A stretch of DNA of 64,000 nucleotides from Rhizobium sp. RU20A (GCF_900155885.1 NZ_FTMB01000012.1:30906-94905), one strand, 5' to 3'. Shown: positions 17,945 to 27,273, counted from the stretch's first letter. The notes: a model not told the origin generated them from the letters alone. Program-made: numbers and translations.

Positions 17945-20900
17945 TTACTTCTTCATCTGCTCCTTGAGCGCCGCGAGCTTGGCGAAGGGCGAATCGGGAT
18001 CGACGGGCTTTTCCTTGCGCGGCGGCTTGGCCTCGAAGGTCTGGGGCTGGTTGCGGTTCGGCCGGTTGTCCGGCCGGTCCTTGCGCTCGCCGCCGCGGCG
18101 ATCGTCGCGGTCGGGACGGCCGCCATTGCCGCCCGGGTGGCGGTTGCGATCGCCGCCCTTTCCGTGACGGTTTTCGCCCTGCCGACCTTCACCGCGGGAC
18201 TGGCCACGGCCTTCGCCGCGCTCGCCCGTGCGCTCGGAGCCACGCTCATTGCCACCCTGGGTGCGATCGCCACGGCCGCGGCCGCGCTGTTCGCCATCCG
18301 CCTGATTGCGTCCGCCCGGACGACGCTCGCCCTGCGGGCGGGCATTGCGCTGCGTGTCGTTGCGGCCACCCGGACGCCACAGCAGCACCGGCTTCGGCTC
18401 TGCGGGTTCTTCAGTTCCGGCGTCCGCCGCGGTTTCGGCAGGAGCTGCTGCCTCGGCGGCGGCCGGAGCTTCTGCCGGTGCGGCGGCGGATTCGATCGTC
18501 GCTGCAGGGGTTTCGGCAGCATCCGTCTGCGCCGGCGTTTCCGTTGCGGTTTCGCTCGCTTCAGCGTCGGCATTATCAGCCGGTGCGGCGTCGGCGGCCG
18601 GCTCGACGGCCGCGGTGGCCGGGGCCGACTTGGCGTCCTGGCTGGCGAGATGCGCGGCGGCTTGTTCGGCAGTCACGCTTTCGGCGCGGTAGCCGAGGCC
18701 CTTGAGGATTTCTTCCATATCGTCGGCCGTGGCGCCGAGGATGGAGAGCATGGCCGTCGTCGTCACGAAGCGGCGGCCATCATAGGCGCCGTCGGGACGC
18801 GGCGTCGCGCCAGGCTGCCACTGCAGCAGGGGACGGATGAGGTCGGCCAGCCGCTCCAGAATATCGACGCGCACGGCGCGCTTGCCGAGGAAGCGGAAGC
18901 CGGCGAGCTTGTAGAAGGTGCGCTCGAAGCTCGGATCGGTGACGACCGAAGTGCGGCCGGCGGCCAGAACCGGGATGAGGTCGCCATAGCCGGGCTTGTC
19001 GAGACCGTCATTCTTCAGCGCCCAGAGCAGCGTGATCAGCTCGGCCGGTGCCGGCTTCAGAAGGGCGGGCATGAAGACATGATAGGCGCCGAAGCGGATG
19101 CCGTGGCGACGCATGGAGGCGCGCGCCTCCTGGTCGAGCGCCTTGACGTCATCGGCAACATCGCGCCGGAAGAGAACGCCAAGGTTCTCGACGAGCTGGA
19201 AGGCGAGGCCCTTGGCCATGCCCTGCAGATCTTCGGCGCGCTGGAGGTCGTCCAGCGGCTTCAGCACGGTCGCGATGTGATGGTTCACGAAGCGCTCGAT
19301 GCGGGCGGCCACATGATCGCGCGCCGCGCCCTGCAACTGTTCGTCCGCCAGGAGGATCACGCGGGGATGCATGATGTGGTCCCCGGCCGCGAGCTTGGCG
19401 ACGGGATCGCCCAGCCAACGGACCGCGCCATCGGACGACAATGCGAGGTCGCCGTTGGCGGCGGCGTGCATGCGCGCAGCCCGCGCCTCGAATTCGAGCG
19501 CCAGCGCCTTGTGGGCCGCACCCTGAACCGCGCGTGCGTCCGGTCCCTCCGCACCTGATGCCAGCGTGAACCGGAACCCGGTCAACTGTCCGACATGATG
19601 GCCGGCAACAAAGACGTCGCCATTCACACTGATTTCCGCTTCCAGCATCGCATTCTCTCTCAGCCGCTTCATGAGCACAGATGTCCTGCGATCAACAAAG
19701 CGTTTCGTCAACCGTTCATGTAGCGCGTCGGACAAACGGTCCTCGATTTCGCGCGTCTTTTCCCGCCAGTGTGTCGGATCAGCCAGCCAACCGGGGCGGT
19801 TCGACACATAGGTCCAAGTCCTGATTTGCGCAATGCGCGCCGACAGCGTGTCGATCTCGCCATCCGTCCGATCGGCGCGGTGCACCTGTTCGGCCATGAA
19901 ATTCTCATTCACGACACCCTTGCGCACCAGATCCGAATAAAGCGTCGAAATGAGGTCGGCGTGCTGAGCGGGCGTGATGCGGCGGTAGTCGGGCAGGGCG
20001 CAGGCTTCCCACAGCGTCTCGACACGGGCCGGCGTTGTAGCCAAGCCCTGCACTTCCGGATAGCGGGACAGGTGCTCCAGCGCCTGCTGGTCGATGGCCG
20101 GCAGGGCGCGGGTGAGGCCCTGCACGGCGGGCGCCTGTTCAAGGCTCTTGCGCAGGGCCGGCAGGGACGAAAAATCGAAATTCTTTGTGCGCCACTGCAA
20201 AACCCGCACCGGGTCGAACTGGTGCGTCTCGATTCGCTCGACCAGTTCATTGTCGAAGGGCTCGACGCGGCTCGTGACGCCGAAGGTTCCGTCACGCAGG
20301 TGGCGGCCAGCGCGGCCGGCAATCTGGGCCAGCTCCGACGGGTTCAGATTGCGGAACTGGTAGCCGTCGAACTTGCGATCCTGGGCAAAGGCGACATGAT
20401 CGACATCGAGGTTGAGGCCCATGCCGATCGCGTCGGTGGCGACGAGATACTCGACATCGCCTTCCTGGTAGAGCGCGACCTGGGCATTGCGGGTTCGGGG
20501 GCTCAGCGCCCCCAGCACCACGGCCGCACCGCCGCGCTGGCGGCGCACGAGTTCGGCGATCGCATAGACCTCGTCGGCCGAGAAGGCGACGATGGCGGAG
20601 CGTGCCGGCAGGCGGGTGATCTTCTTCGAACCGGCATAGAGAAGCTGCGAGAGGCGCGGGCGCTCCACGACGGTAATGCCCGGCAGCAGCCGCTCCAGAA
20701 GGCCGCGCATAGTGGCCGCGCCGAGCAGCAGCGTCTCGTGGCGGCCACGTAAGTGCAGCAGGCGGTCGGTGAAGATGTGGCCGCGTTCGAGGTCGCTGGC
20801 GAGTTGGATTTCGTCGATCGCCACGAATTCGGCGGTCGTCTCGCGCGGCATGGCCTCGACCGTGCAGACGGAAAAGCGCGCCATGTGCGGCGTGATCTTC

Positions 20901-21112
20901 TCCTCGCCGGTGATCAGCGCGACATTGTGCTCGCCCACCTTTTCGACAAGCCGGGTGTAGACCTCGCGGGCGAGGAGACGCAGCGGCAGGCCGATCACGC
21001 CAGACTGATGCGCCACCATGCGCTCGATGGCGTAGTGCGTCTTGCCCGTATTGGTCGGACCAAGCACCGCGGTGACGCCGCGGCCGCTGAGGATCATCGG
21101 TTGGATGGACAC
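17945..21112 (-). CDS. mgpS: SUV3-like DExH RNA helicase (MgpS-like) with long disordered tail
   Basis: A 1055-residue protein. The helicase core at the N-terminus has Walker A GPTNTGKT (18-25), the DExH-box variant AIDEIQLASD (about 96-105) and motif VI QIAGRAGRHLRDG (about 270), the signature of mitochondrial SUV3-type RNA helicases; rhizobial MgpS is the closest named homologue known to me. Residues about 810-890 are Ala/Glu/Thr-rich, and about 893-1030 are a low-complexity RG/RGD/N-rich tail like those on RNA-binding or condensate-forming proteins. The last 20 residues (DPDSPFAKLAALKEQMKK) form a conserved helix. Likely partners are RNA and RNases; this is inferred. Confidence 0.88.
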   Translation of the reverse strand: MSIQPMILSGRGVTAVLGPTNTGKTHYAIERMVAHQSGVIGLPLRLLAREVYTRLVEKVGEHNVALITGEEKITPHMARFSVCTVEAMPRETTAEFVAIDEIQLASDLERGHIFTDRLLHLRGRHETLLLGAATMRGLLERLLPGITVVERPRLSQLLYAGSKKITRLPARSAIVAFSADEVYAIAELVRRQRGGAAVVLGALSPRTRNAQVALYQEGDVEYLVATDAIGMGLNLDVDHVAFAQDRKFDGYQFRNLNPSELAQIAGRAGRHLRDGTFGVTSRVEPFDNELVERIETHQFDPVRVLQWRTKNFDFSSLPALRKSLEQAPAVQGLTRALPAIDQQALEHLSRYPEVQGLATTPARVETLWEACALPDYRRITPAQHADLISTLYSDLVRKGVVNENFMAEQVHRADRTDGEIDTLSARIAQIRTWTYVSNRPGWLADPTHWREKTREIEDRLSDALHERLTKRFVDRRTSVLMKRLRENAMLEAEISVNGDVFVAGHHVGQLTGFRFTLASGAEGPDARAVQGAAHKALALEFEARAARMHAAANGDLALSSDGAVRWLGDPVAKLAAGDHIMHPRVILLADEQLQGAARDHVAARIERFVNHHIATVLKPLDDLQRAEDLQGMAKGLAFQLVENLGVLFRRDVADDVKALDQEARASMRRHGIRFGAYHVFMPALLKPAPAELITLLWALKNDGLDKPGYGDLIPVLAAGRTSVVTDPSFERTFYKLAGFRFLGKRAVRVDILERLADLIRPLLQWQPGATPRPDGAYDGRRFVTTTAMLSILGATADDMEEILKGLGYRAESVTAEQAAAHLASQDAKSAPATAAVEPAADAAPADNADAEASETATETPAQTDAAETPAATIESAAAPAEAPAAAEAAAPAETAADAGTEEPAEPKPVLLWRPGGRNDTQRNARPQGERRPGGRNQADGEQRGRGRGDRTQGGNERGSERTGERGEGRGQSRGEGRQGENRHGKGGDRNRHPGGNGGRPDRDDRRGGERKDRPDNRPNRNQPQTFEAKPPRKEKPVDPDSPFAKLAALKEQMKK

Positions 21113-21257
21113 CGAAACGCCATGCCTTTCTGGATCAGACCGCCGCCTTCACCTCTCGGCGCCGGCAACGGGGTGGGCAAGACATGCCCATCGTGGCGGC
21201 TTATGGCAAGAGCGCGATGACGCTTTCTGTCTTTGGCGGCGGTTTTCATGGCGGCGC

Positions 21258-21335
21258 GTTAAGACTCGGAACAGTGGTGGAACGAATCAGCGACGAATCA
21301 CTGACTCGTGCATGTTCTTTCTTCGTTCACCGCTA
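21258..21335. repeat. 78-bp direct repeat, copy 1
   Basis: Begins GTTAAGACTCGGAACAGTGG and ends GTTCACCGCTA. The first 50 bases differ from copy 2 at only three positions; then 17 unmatched bases are followed by the identical 11-base end. It contains four GANTC sites (21263, 21284, 21295, 21303). Confidence 0.85.
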
Positions 21336-21437
21336 GATATGGATGTTGCGGTGCGAGATCGGACCAGATGGTGAATCGCCTGACCCCGCCGGACGTTGCT
21401 TTGCGTGCCAAAAGTTAACAGTCGAGCGCGTGCGCCG

Positions 21438-21466
21438 CCATCACGAAACTGTCACGCAACTGTCTG
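21438..21466 (+). promoter_or_regulatory. Candidate Pho box (three 11-base-phased repeats)
   Basis: CCATCAC-GAAA, CTGTCAC-GCAA and CTGTCTG follow one another with an exact 11-base period. PhoB binds tandem CTGTCAT-like 7-mers separated by 4 bases, so two strong and one weak half site are present. The controlled gene is uncertain: no plus-strand gene follows, while phbB and the helicase are both read on the minus strand. Confidence 0.45.
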
Positions 21467-21510
21467 AAATGGTTTCGAAATCGTTAATTCATCCGGATGT
21501 CCTGTGCTGG

Positions 21511-21588
21511 GTTAAGACTTGGAACAGTGACGGAACGAATCAGCGACGAATCACTGACTCAGGCCTTTTCCCGGTTTGTTCACCGCTA
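21511..21588. repeat. 78-bp direct repeat, copy 2
   Basis: Second copy, 253 bases after the first, beginning GTTAAGACTTGGAACAGTGA and ending GTTCACCGCTA. It has three GANTC sites (21537, 21548, 21556) at the same relative places as copy 1. Confidence 0.85.
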
Positions 21589-21671
21589 CATCTTGTGTGA
21601 TTCACCGAGTGCTCACGCTAAGCGGAACGGACTCGCGCTGGTTGATGCCGCCTCGGTCGATGCAAACGTTA

Positions 21672-21700
21672 ACGGGGGCAGCCTTGGCGGCCGCCCCCGT
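21672..21700 (-). terminator. Terminator-like hairpin after phbB
   Basis: ACGGGGGC (21672-21679) pairs with GCCCCCGT (21693-21700) 28 bases beyond the phbB stop. The T-tract is poor (GTTAACGTTT on the minus strand), so termination strength is uncertain. Confidence 0.6.
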
Positions 21701-21727
21701 CAAAGTGTCATTCGTTTCAGTTGAGGA

Positions 21728-22453
21728 TCAGACGAAGAACTGGCCGCCATTGGCCGAGATCGTCGAGCCGGTGATGAAGCCGGCATCGTCGGAGGCGAGG
21801 AACACGACGATGCGTGCGATCTCCTCGGGTTCGCCGAGGCGACCGACCGGGATCTGCGGGATGATGCGTTCGTTCAAAACCTTTTCCGGAATGGCGCGAA
21901 CCATTTCCGTGCCGATATAGCCGGGGCAGATGGCGTTGACCGTGATGCCCTTGGCGGCGCCCTCCTGGGCGAGCGCCTTGGTGAAGCCGAGGTCGCCGGC
22001 CTTGGCGGCGGAGTAGTTCGCCTGGCCCATCTGGCCCTTCTGGCCGTTGATGGAGGAGATGTTGATGACGCGGCCGAAGCTGCGGTCGCGCATGCCCGAC
22101 CAGATCGGATGCGTCATGTTGAAGAGGCCGTTGAGGTTCGTGCCGATGACGGCATTCCACTGGTCCGGCGTCATCTTGTGGAACATGCCGTCGCGGGTGA
22201 TGCCGGCATTGTTCACGAGAATCTCGATCGGGCCGAGATCGGCTTCGACCTTGGCGATCCCGGCGGCGCAGGACTCATAGCTCGACACATCCCACTTGTA
22301 GACGGGAATGCCCGTCTCGGCACTGAAGGCGTTGGCCGCTTCGTCATTGCCGGCGTAGTTGGCGGCAACCATGTAGCCGGCATTCTTCAGAGCGATGGAA
22401 ATGGCCGCGCCAATGCCGCGCGATCCCCCTGTGACAAGCGCTACCCTGCTCAT
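21728..22453 (-). CDS. phbB: Acetoacetyl-CoA reductase
   Basis: A 241-residue short-chain dehydrogenase that reduces acetoacetyl-CoA to (R)-3-hydroxybutyryl-CoA with NADPH, the second step of polyhydroxybutyrate synthesis. The cofactor motif is GGSRGIG (8-14), NNAG is present near residue 86, and the active site has Ser in NISSINGQKG and Tyr-x3-Lys in YSAAKAGD. The typical C-terminus ITGSTISANGGQFFV is complete. It is downstream of phbA on the same strand with a 128-base gap, forming phbAB. Confidence 0.95.
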   Translation of the reverse strand: MSRVALVTGGSRGIGAAISIALKNAGYMVAANYAGNDEAANAFSAETGIPVYKWDVSSYESCAAGIAKVEADLGPIEILVNNAGITRDGMFHKMTPDQWNAVIGTNLNGLFNMTHPIWSGMRDRSFGRVINISSINGQKGQMGQANYSAAKAGDLGFTKALAQEGAAKGITVNAICPGYIGTEMVRAIPEKVLNERIIPQIPVGRLGEPEEIARIVVFLASDDAGFITGSTISANGGQFFV

Positions 22454-22581
22454 GCGTATCCTCCAGCTGCTTTTTGGCCACCGCGGTGGCGTTCCCCATC
22501 AAGATGCCCGATCATTGCGGGCCTTGAGCCGGCTTGCGGGTGCCGGCCCAATTCGTTGCGATCGCTGTCCGGTTGGAAGGA

Positions 22582-23763
22582 TCAGAGGCTTTCGACGCAC
22601 ATGGCAACGCCCATGCCGCCGCCGATGCAGAGCGTGGCGAGGCCCTTCTTCGCGCCGCGGCGCTTCATCTCGAACAGCAGCGTGTTGAGCACGCGCGCAC
22701 CGGAGGCGCCGATCGGATGGCCGATGGCGATGGCGCCGCCATTGACGTTGACGATCGCCGGATCCCAGCCGAGGTCCTTGTTGACGGCGCAGGCCTGGGC
22801 GGCGAAGGCCTCGTTGGCTTCGACGAGGTCGAGGTCGCCGATCGCCCAGCCGGCCTTTTCCAGCGCTTTGCGGGAGGCCGGGATCGGGCCCGTGCCCATG
22901 ATTTGCGGATCGACGCCGGCGGTTGCCCAGGAAACGATGCGGGCGAGCGGCTGGATGCCACGGCGGCCAGCTTCGGCCTCGGTCATCAGAAGGGTCGCCG
23001 CTGCGCCGTCATTGAGGCCGGAGGCGTTGCCGGCGGTCACGGAGCCTTCCTTGTCGAAGGCCGGGCGCAGCTTTGTCATGGAATCGAGCGTTGCGCCGTG
23101 GCGGATATATTCGTCCTGATCGACGACGGTGTCGCCCTTGCGGGTCTTGATCGTGAAGGGCACGATTTCGTCGGCGAACTTGCCGGCCTTCTGGGCCGCT
23201 TCCGCCTTGTTCTGGGAGGCGAGCGCGAAGGCATCCTGATCGTCACGCGAAAGCTGCCACTGGCGGGCAACGTTTTCGGCGGTGATGCCCATGTGGTAGC
23301 CGTAGAAGGCGTCCGTCAGGCCGTCCTTGATCATGGTGTCGATCAGTTTGAAATCGCCCATCTTGGTACCGGCGCGCAGATGGCCGCAATGGGGGGCGAG
23401 CGACATGGATTCCATGCCGCCGGCCACGATGATGTCGGCGTCGCCGGAGACGATCTGCTGCATGCCAAGCGCAACGGCGCGCAGGCCCGAGCCGCAGAGC
23501 TGGTTCATGCCCCAAGCGGTCCGGGTGTTGGGAATGCCGGCCTTGATGGCGGCCTGGCGGGCCGGGTTCTGCCCTTCGCCGGCCTGCAGCACCTGGCCGA
23601 GGATCACCTCGTCCACATCGGCAGCCTCTACCCCTGCGCGCTCGAGCACGGCCTTGATGACGGCCGCGCCAAGTTCATGGGCGGGCGTATTGGCGAAGGC
23701 GCCGTTGAAGGAGCCGACGGCGGTGCGCGCGGCGCTGGCAATGACGATGGCGGGTGTGCTCAT
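22582..23763 (-). CDS. phbA: Acetyl-CoA C-acetyltransferase (beta-ketothiolase)
   Basis: A 393-residue thiolase that condenses two acetyl-CoA into acetoacetyl-CoA, the first step of polyhydroxybutyrate synthesis. The acyl-carrying Cys90 lies in NQLCGSGL, the catalytic His349 in GHPIGASG and the second Cys379 in CIGGGMG. The length is standard. It heads phbAB and is divergent from phaR, the regulator of this pathway, across a 213-base intergenic region that should contain both promoters. Confidence 0.95.
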   Translation of the reverse strand: MSTPAIVIASAARTAVGSFNGAFANTPAHELGAAVIKAVLERAGVEAADVDEVILGQVLQAGEGQNPARQAAIKAGIPNTRTAWGMNQLCGSGLRAVALGMQQIVSGDADIIVAGGMESMSLAPHCGHLRAGTKMGDFKLIDTMIKDGLTDAFYGYHMGITAENVARQWQLSRDDQDAFALASQNKAEAAQKAGKFADEIVPFTIKTRKGDTVVDQDEYIRHGATLDSMTKLRPAFDKEGSVTAGNASGLNDGAAATLLMTEAEAGRRGIQPLARIVSWATAGVDPQIMGTGPIPASRKALEKAGWAIGDLDLVEANEAFAAQACAVNKDLGWDPAIVNVNGGAIAIGHPIGASGARVLNTLLFEMKRRGAKKGLATLCIGGGMGVAMCVESL

Positions 23764-23976
23764 GGGGTTTCCTCGCGGGGGGTCTGTGACGACTTCTGGC
23801 GGGAGAGTGGCAAAGCTGGGGGCTCAAGTCAAACCGCCTGACAGTCGATTTTGAGTTGCGTCAAGAAAGGTCCGTGCCGCGCTTCGCCGCATCGCACAAA
23901 GAGATTGTCAGCATCGTTGTTTTGCGGCTACGATTGAAATCACAAGAAGAACGGATACTGGGAAGAGGAGGCCCCG

Positions 23977-24558
23977 ATGCCGAAACACGACGGGCAGATC
24001 GTCATCAAGAAATATGCGAACCGGCGCCTCTACAACACGGGAACGAGCACCTACGTGACGCTCGACGACCTCGCCGTGATGGTCAAGAAGGGCGAGGATT
24101 TCGTTGTGCAGGACGCGAAGTCCGGCGACGACATCACCCACTCCGTTCTCACCCAGATCATTTTCGAACAGGAATCCAAGACCGGAAATACGCTTCTGCC
24201 GATTTCCTTCCTGCGTCAGCTGATCTCCTATTACGGCGACCAGATGCAGATGGTGGTGCCGAGCTATCTCGAACATTCCATGCAGGCGTTTGCCGAACAG
24301 CAGTCGCAAATGCGCGAGCAGATCAACAAGGCCTTTGGTGATACGCCGCTCGGCAAGAACCTGCAGGTGCCGCTGCAACTGGTCGAGGAGCAGGTGCGGC
24401 GCAACACCGAGATGTTCCATCAGGCGATGCAGATGTTCTCGCCCTTCATGGCCGCACCACAGGCGGCGAAAGAGACTCGCAAGGCCGATGCGAAGGACCT
24501 CGACGAATTGAAAGAGCAGCTGCGTGCGCTCCAGACCAAGCTCGACACGCTTAGCTGA
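23977..24558 (+). CDS. phaR: Polyhydroxyalkanoate synthesis repressor PhaR (AniA)
   Basis: A 193-residue regulator. The N-terminal domain is the DNA- and PHB-binding part (IKKYANRRLYNTGTSTYVTL, residues 10-29, then the accumulation-regulator region to about 110); the rest is a helical, Gln/Met-rich segment ending in a charged coiled coil. Proteins of this family repress phasin and PHB genes and are titrated by PHB granules; the rhizobial version also influences carbon flow and exopolysaccharide. Its position divergent from phbAB supports the assignment. Confidence 0.95.
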   Translation: MPKHDGQIVIKKYANRRLYNTGTSTYVTLDDLAVMVKKGEDFVVQDAKSGDDITHSVLTQIIFEQESKTGNTLLPISFLRQLISYYGDQMQMVVPSYLEHSMQAFAEQQSQMREQINKAFGDTPLGKNLQVPLQLVEEQVRRNTEMFHQAMQMFSPFMAAPQAAKETRKADAKDLDELKEQLRALQTKLDTLS

Positions 24559-24562
24559 TGAT

Positions 24563-24587
24563 CAGGCGGGCCGTCCGGGCCTGCCTG
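24563..24587. terminator. Terminator hairpin between phaR and the 24608 gene
   Basis: CAGGCGGGCC and GGGCCTGCCTG form an imperfect GC-rich stem around GTCC, starting just after the phaR stop and followed by TGTTTAAAA. It separates two convergent genes. Confidence 0.6.
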
Positions 24588-24607
24588 CTGTTTAAAATTC
24601 GACGATC

Positions 24608-25012
24608 TCAAAGTCCGATGGACACGTCGCGGCTCGCCGTGCGCATGGAAACGGCAAAGCCTGCGATGACGTCGATGAAGCTGATCGTCATCAGAATGAA
24701 GAAGACGCGGCTTGCAGCCGGCGCCACCAGCAGGAACTCGACGAGAAAGGCCAGGAAGACCACGAGCGAGAGCATGTGGTCGACAATTGCCTTCGAACTG
24801 ATGCGCGTGGCCTTGAGGATTTCTACGAAGAGCAGGGCGAGTGCCGCGACGATCAGCAGGTCACCGAAGGTGAGGCCCCAACGGGCGCCGGAAACCATGG
24901 TGAAGGCGAGCATCTCCGCATCGAAAATACCGGGCGCTGCGCCGAAGAGGCCGATCATGGCGAGATTATAAAGCGCGAACGGCACGAGCATCAGCGGGAT
25001 GGCGGAAATCAT
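24608..25012 (-). CDS. Small integral membrane protein of unknown function
   Basis: A 134-residue protein with four hydrophobic segments (about 5-22, 43-62, 79-98 and 103-122). The sequence between segments is short and no catalytic motif is visible. Homologous small membrane proteins occur in rhizobia, but no function is known to me. The ATG at 25012 puts a membrane segment directly at the N-terminus; an upstream start at 25039 would add nine polar residues. It is convergent with phaR. Confidence 0.7.
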   Translation of the reverse strand: MISAIPLMLVPFALYNLAMIGLFGAAPGIFDAEMLAFTMVSGARWGLTFGDLLIVAALALLFVEILKATRISSKAIVDHMLSLVVFLAFLVEFLLVAPAASRVFFILMTISFIDVIAGFAVSMRTASRDVSIGL

Positions 25013-25134
25013 CGGGTCGGGTCTCCTGTGAGGCTGCATTCAAGCCGTTGCCTGTGACGATGGCAAGGCGGGGGGCAAGGCGTGGGGGGGCAAGGCGGGC
25101 GCAGGAGGGCAGGCCGTTGCCGGGCTATGCGCCC

Positions 25135-25164
25135 AAAGAAAAAGGGCCGGCAAGCCGACCCTTT
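25135..25164 (-). terminator. Rho-independent terminator of rpmF
   Basis: Read on the minus strand, GAAAGGGTCGGC, a two-base loop and GCCGGCCCTTT are followed by a T-rich tract (TTTCTTT). It lies about 50 bases after the rpmF stop. Confidence 0.8.
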
Positions 25165-25212
25165 CAAATGCGCGATAACCTTCAAAGCGTCGAAGCGCTT
25201 CCCGGCAAGCGC

Positions 25213-25398
25213 TTATGCGCTTTCCTTCGGGGTCAGAACCTGACGACCGCGGTACATGCCGGTCTTCAGGTCGATGTGGTGCGGACGGCGCAGTTCGCCG
25301 GAGTTCTTGTCTTCGATGTAGGTCGGAGCCTTCAGCGCATCAGCCGAACGGCGCATGCCGCGCTTGGACGGGCTCGTTTTTCTTTTCGGTACAGCCAT
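25213..25398 (-). CDS. rpmF: 50S ribosomal protein L32
   Basis: A 61-residue ribosomal protein. The N-terminus [20 protein letters not shown] is the invariant L32 start. The zinc-binding cysteines of some L32 proteins are absent, as usual in alphaproteobacteria. A good terminator follows. It is upstream of no obvious operon partner; the next gene on the same strand is the GST, 159 bases before it. Confidence 0.97.
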   Translation of the reverse strand: MAVPKRKTSPSKRGMRRSADALKAPTYIEDKNSGELRRPHHIDLKTGMYRGRQVLTPKESA

Positions 25399-25557
25399 TT
25401 CTTCACTCCACTTGCGGGCAAAACATGCTCATCAGCCAACCCAATGGCCGAAAAAGACATGCATCTATCTCGGAAATTTGGCGGGCTTATACATGGCAAA
25501 ACCCGGCTTGACCAGTCCTTGCCCGCACTTTTTCGACTCCGGGCTCCCCGCCTGCCG

Positions 25558-26205
25558 TCAGGCTTCGTCTTCCGGCACGATCCAGGTCTCGGCCAGCGCA
25601 GCCGCCTGCCAGGCCTTCCATGCCGGATGGGCGTTCATCGCGTCCATGTAGGCGCGGCTGCGGGCATCCTCCGTCAACGCGTAAATTGCAAAGCGGTTGA
25701 CCACCGGGGCGAACATGGCATCGGCGGCCGAGACCTTGCCGAAGAGGAAGGGGCCGCCGGAGCGGGCAAGGCAATCGCGCCAGATGGCCTCGATGCGCGC
25801 CACATCCGCCATGACGCCTTCCGGCAGGGCGATCGGCGCGTGCGGGCGGCGGATGTTCATCGGGCAGGCGTTGCGCAGGGCCCTAAAGCCGGACAGCATT
25901 TCCATTGAAATGGAGCGGGCCATGGCGCGGTCGGCGCGATCCTGCGGCCAGATGCCGGCCTCGGGAAAGAGGTCGGAGACATATTCGATGATCGCCAGCG
26001 ATTCCCACACCCGCGTCTCGCCATGATGCAGGACGGGCACGCGCCCGACCGGCGAGAGCTTGAAGAATTCCGGATTGCCGGCCGGGAAATCGAAGGGGAT
26101 CAGAACCTCCTTGAAAGGGATGCCGGCGGCTGTCAGGGCAAACCATGGCCGGAAAGACCAGGAGGAGTAGTTCTTGTTGCCGATATAAAGGGTGAGGTCG
26201 GACAT
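25558..26205 (-). CDS. Glutathione S-transferase family protein
   Basis: A 215-residue two-domain protein. The N-terminal thioredoxin-like domain has LYIGNKNYSSWSFRPW (likely active Ser14/Ser15), the cis-Pro element GRVPVL and the glutathione-contacting ES motif in VWESLAIIEY. The C-terminal all-helical domain follows from about residue 90. It is a standalone gene probably involved in detoxification; the substrate cannot be predicted. Confidence 0.9.
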   Translation of the reverse strand: MSDLTLYIGNKNYSSWSFRPWFALTAAGIPFKEVLIPFDFPAGNPEFFKLSPVGRVPVLHHGETRVWESLAIIEYVSDLFPEAGIWPQDRADRAMARSISMEMLSGFRALRNACPMNIRRPHAPIALPEGVMADVARIEAIWRDCLARSGGPFLFGKVSAADAMFAPVVNRFAIYALTEDARSRAYMDAMNAHPAWKAWQAAALAETWIVPEDEA

Positions 26206-26278
26206 TGCGGGCCTTTCGCGATCGAGAGGCCTTACAATAGGCAGTTCAGCGCGTCACGACCAACAAAAAGCTTTGATA

Positions 26279-27106
26279 TCAGTCATAAAGACATCTGACA
26301 TAATCGCCTGACCCTGCGGCGCGGCGTTCGATGACGCGGGCAAGGCGCTGCAGGCCGCGGCCGGGCTTGCTGGCGACGCGGTCGATGGGATTGGGGAGGG
26401 ATACCGCCAGGAGCGCGGCCTGACGGCGGGAGAGCTTTGCGGCGGGCACGTTGAAATGATAACGCGCGGCAGCCTCGATGCCGTAAATGCCCGGCCCCCA
26501 TTCGGCGATGTTGAGATAGATCTCCATCAGCCGGCGTTTTGACCAGACGAAATCGGCGGCGAGCGCCAGCGGCAGTTCCAGGCCCTTGCGGATGAAGGAG
26601 CGACCGTTCCACAGAAAAAGGTTCTTGGCGGTCTGCATGGGGATGGTGCTGGCACCGCGGGTCTGTGCGCCTTCCAGCGCGTCATCGACGACGCCGCGCA
26701 TCTGAACCCAGTCGACGCCGTTGTGGAAGCAGTATTGCCCGTCTTCGGACATCATCACCGACTGCACGAGAACGGGTGCGATGTCGTCGAAATCGACCCA
26801 CTGGCGATCATAGCCGCGAAAGAGGGCGAGATCGGCCGCCATCAGCGTCGAGACCGGGTGGATGAAGGGCAGGGCATAGACGAGAATGAGGAGGTAGGGC
26901 GCAAGCAGCAGCGCGGCGACAAGCACCACGACACGGTGCAGCCAGGATCGCTTCGGTCCCGGCGCAGGCGACTGCGCAACGGCCGGCTTGTTCGTCACCT
27001 CGACCGTCTCCTCGCGTGTATCCGGCGTTACCTCCACCCGGTTGCTCCGCCTGTGCCGTTCATCACTCCGTGGCCGCCTCTCGATCCTCGCAAGGCCCGC
27101 CGACAC
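26279..27106 (-). CDS. mtgA: Monofunctional peptidoglycan transglycosylase
   Basis: A 275-residue membrane-anchored GT51 enzyme that polymerises glycan strands from lipid II. After a hydrophilic cytoplasmic N-terminus of about 50 residues there is one membrane anchor ([20 protein letters not shown]). The GT51 motifs follow: [14 protein letters not shown] with the catalytic Glu, [16 protein letters not shown], then [20 protein letters not shown] and [13 protein letters not shown]. The frame opens with a GTG at 27106 preceded by AGGAT; other starts in the non-conserved N-terminus are possible. It is divergent from ispA. Confidence 0.93.
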   Translation of the reverse strand: MSAGLARIERRPRSDERHRRSNRVEVTPDTREETVEVTNKPAVAQSPAPGPKRSWLHRVVVLVAALLLAPYLLILVYALPFIHPVSTLMAADLALFRGYDRQWVDFDDIAPVLVQSVMMSEDGQYCFHNGVDWVQMRGVVDDALEGAQTRGASTIPMQTAKNLFLWNGRSFIRKGLELPLALAADFVWSKRRLMEIYLNIAEWGPGIYGIEAAARYHFNVPAAKLSRRQAALLAVSLPNPIDRVASKPGRGLQRLARVIERRAAGSGDYVRCLYD

Positions 27107-27273
27107 GTGTCCGATCCTGTCCTGGACATGCCGTGCTGCGGGCCATGCACTCTTACCTGAAGCGCAGGCGAATCAAAAACGGTTTTGGGCCTTCATCCAA
27201 GACGTGGTGAATCCGCCTGCCGTGGCGGCGGCGGTGCTTGCGCCGGTCCTTCCGTCATGCAAAACAAACGCCT

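Larger units (their letters stand above)
21113..21727. other. Gene-free region with repeats, GANTC cluster and Pho-like sites
   Basis: Six hundred bases without a convincing gene between the helicase (reading left) and phbB (also minus strand). It holds two copies of a 78-base imperfect direct repeat, about ten GANTC sites in 372 bases, and a triple 11-base-phased CTGTCAC-like array. The minus-strand promoter of the helicase gene must lie at its left part. Short frames present here lack coding character. Confidence 0.6.

Noticed and set aside
18060..18560. Apparent tandem repeats suggesting a CRISPR or VNTR
   Set aside because: The repetition comes from low-complexity Arg/Gly/Asn codons in the helicase tail and has no constant unit or spacers.
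17513..19558. A 681-codon plus-strand frame opposite the helicase tail
   Set aside because: Antisense to a low-complexity RG-rich region that favours open frames on every strand.
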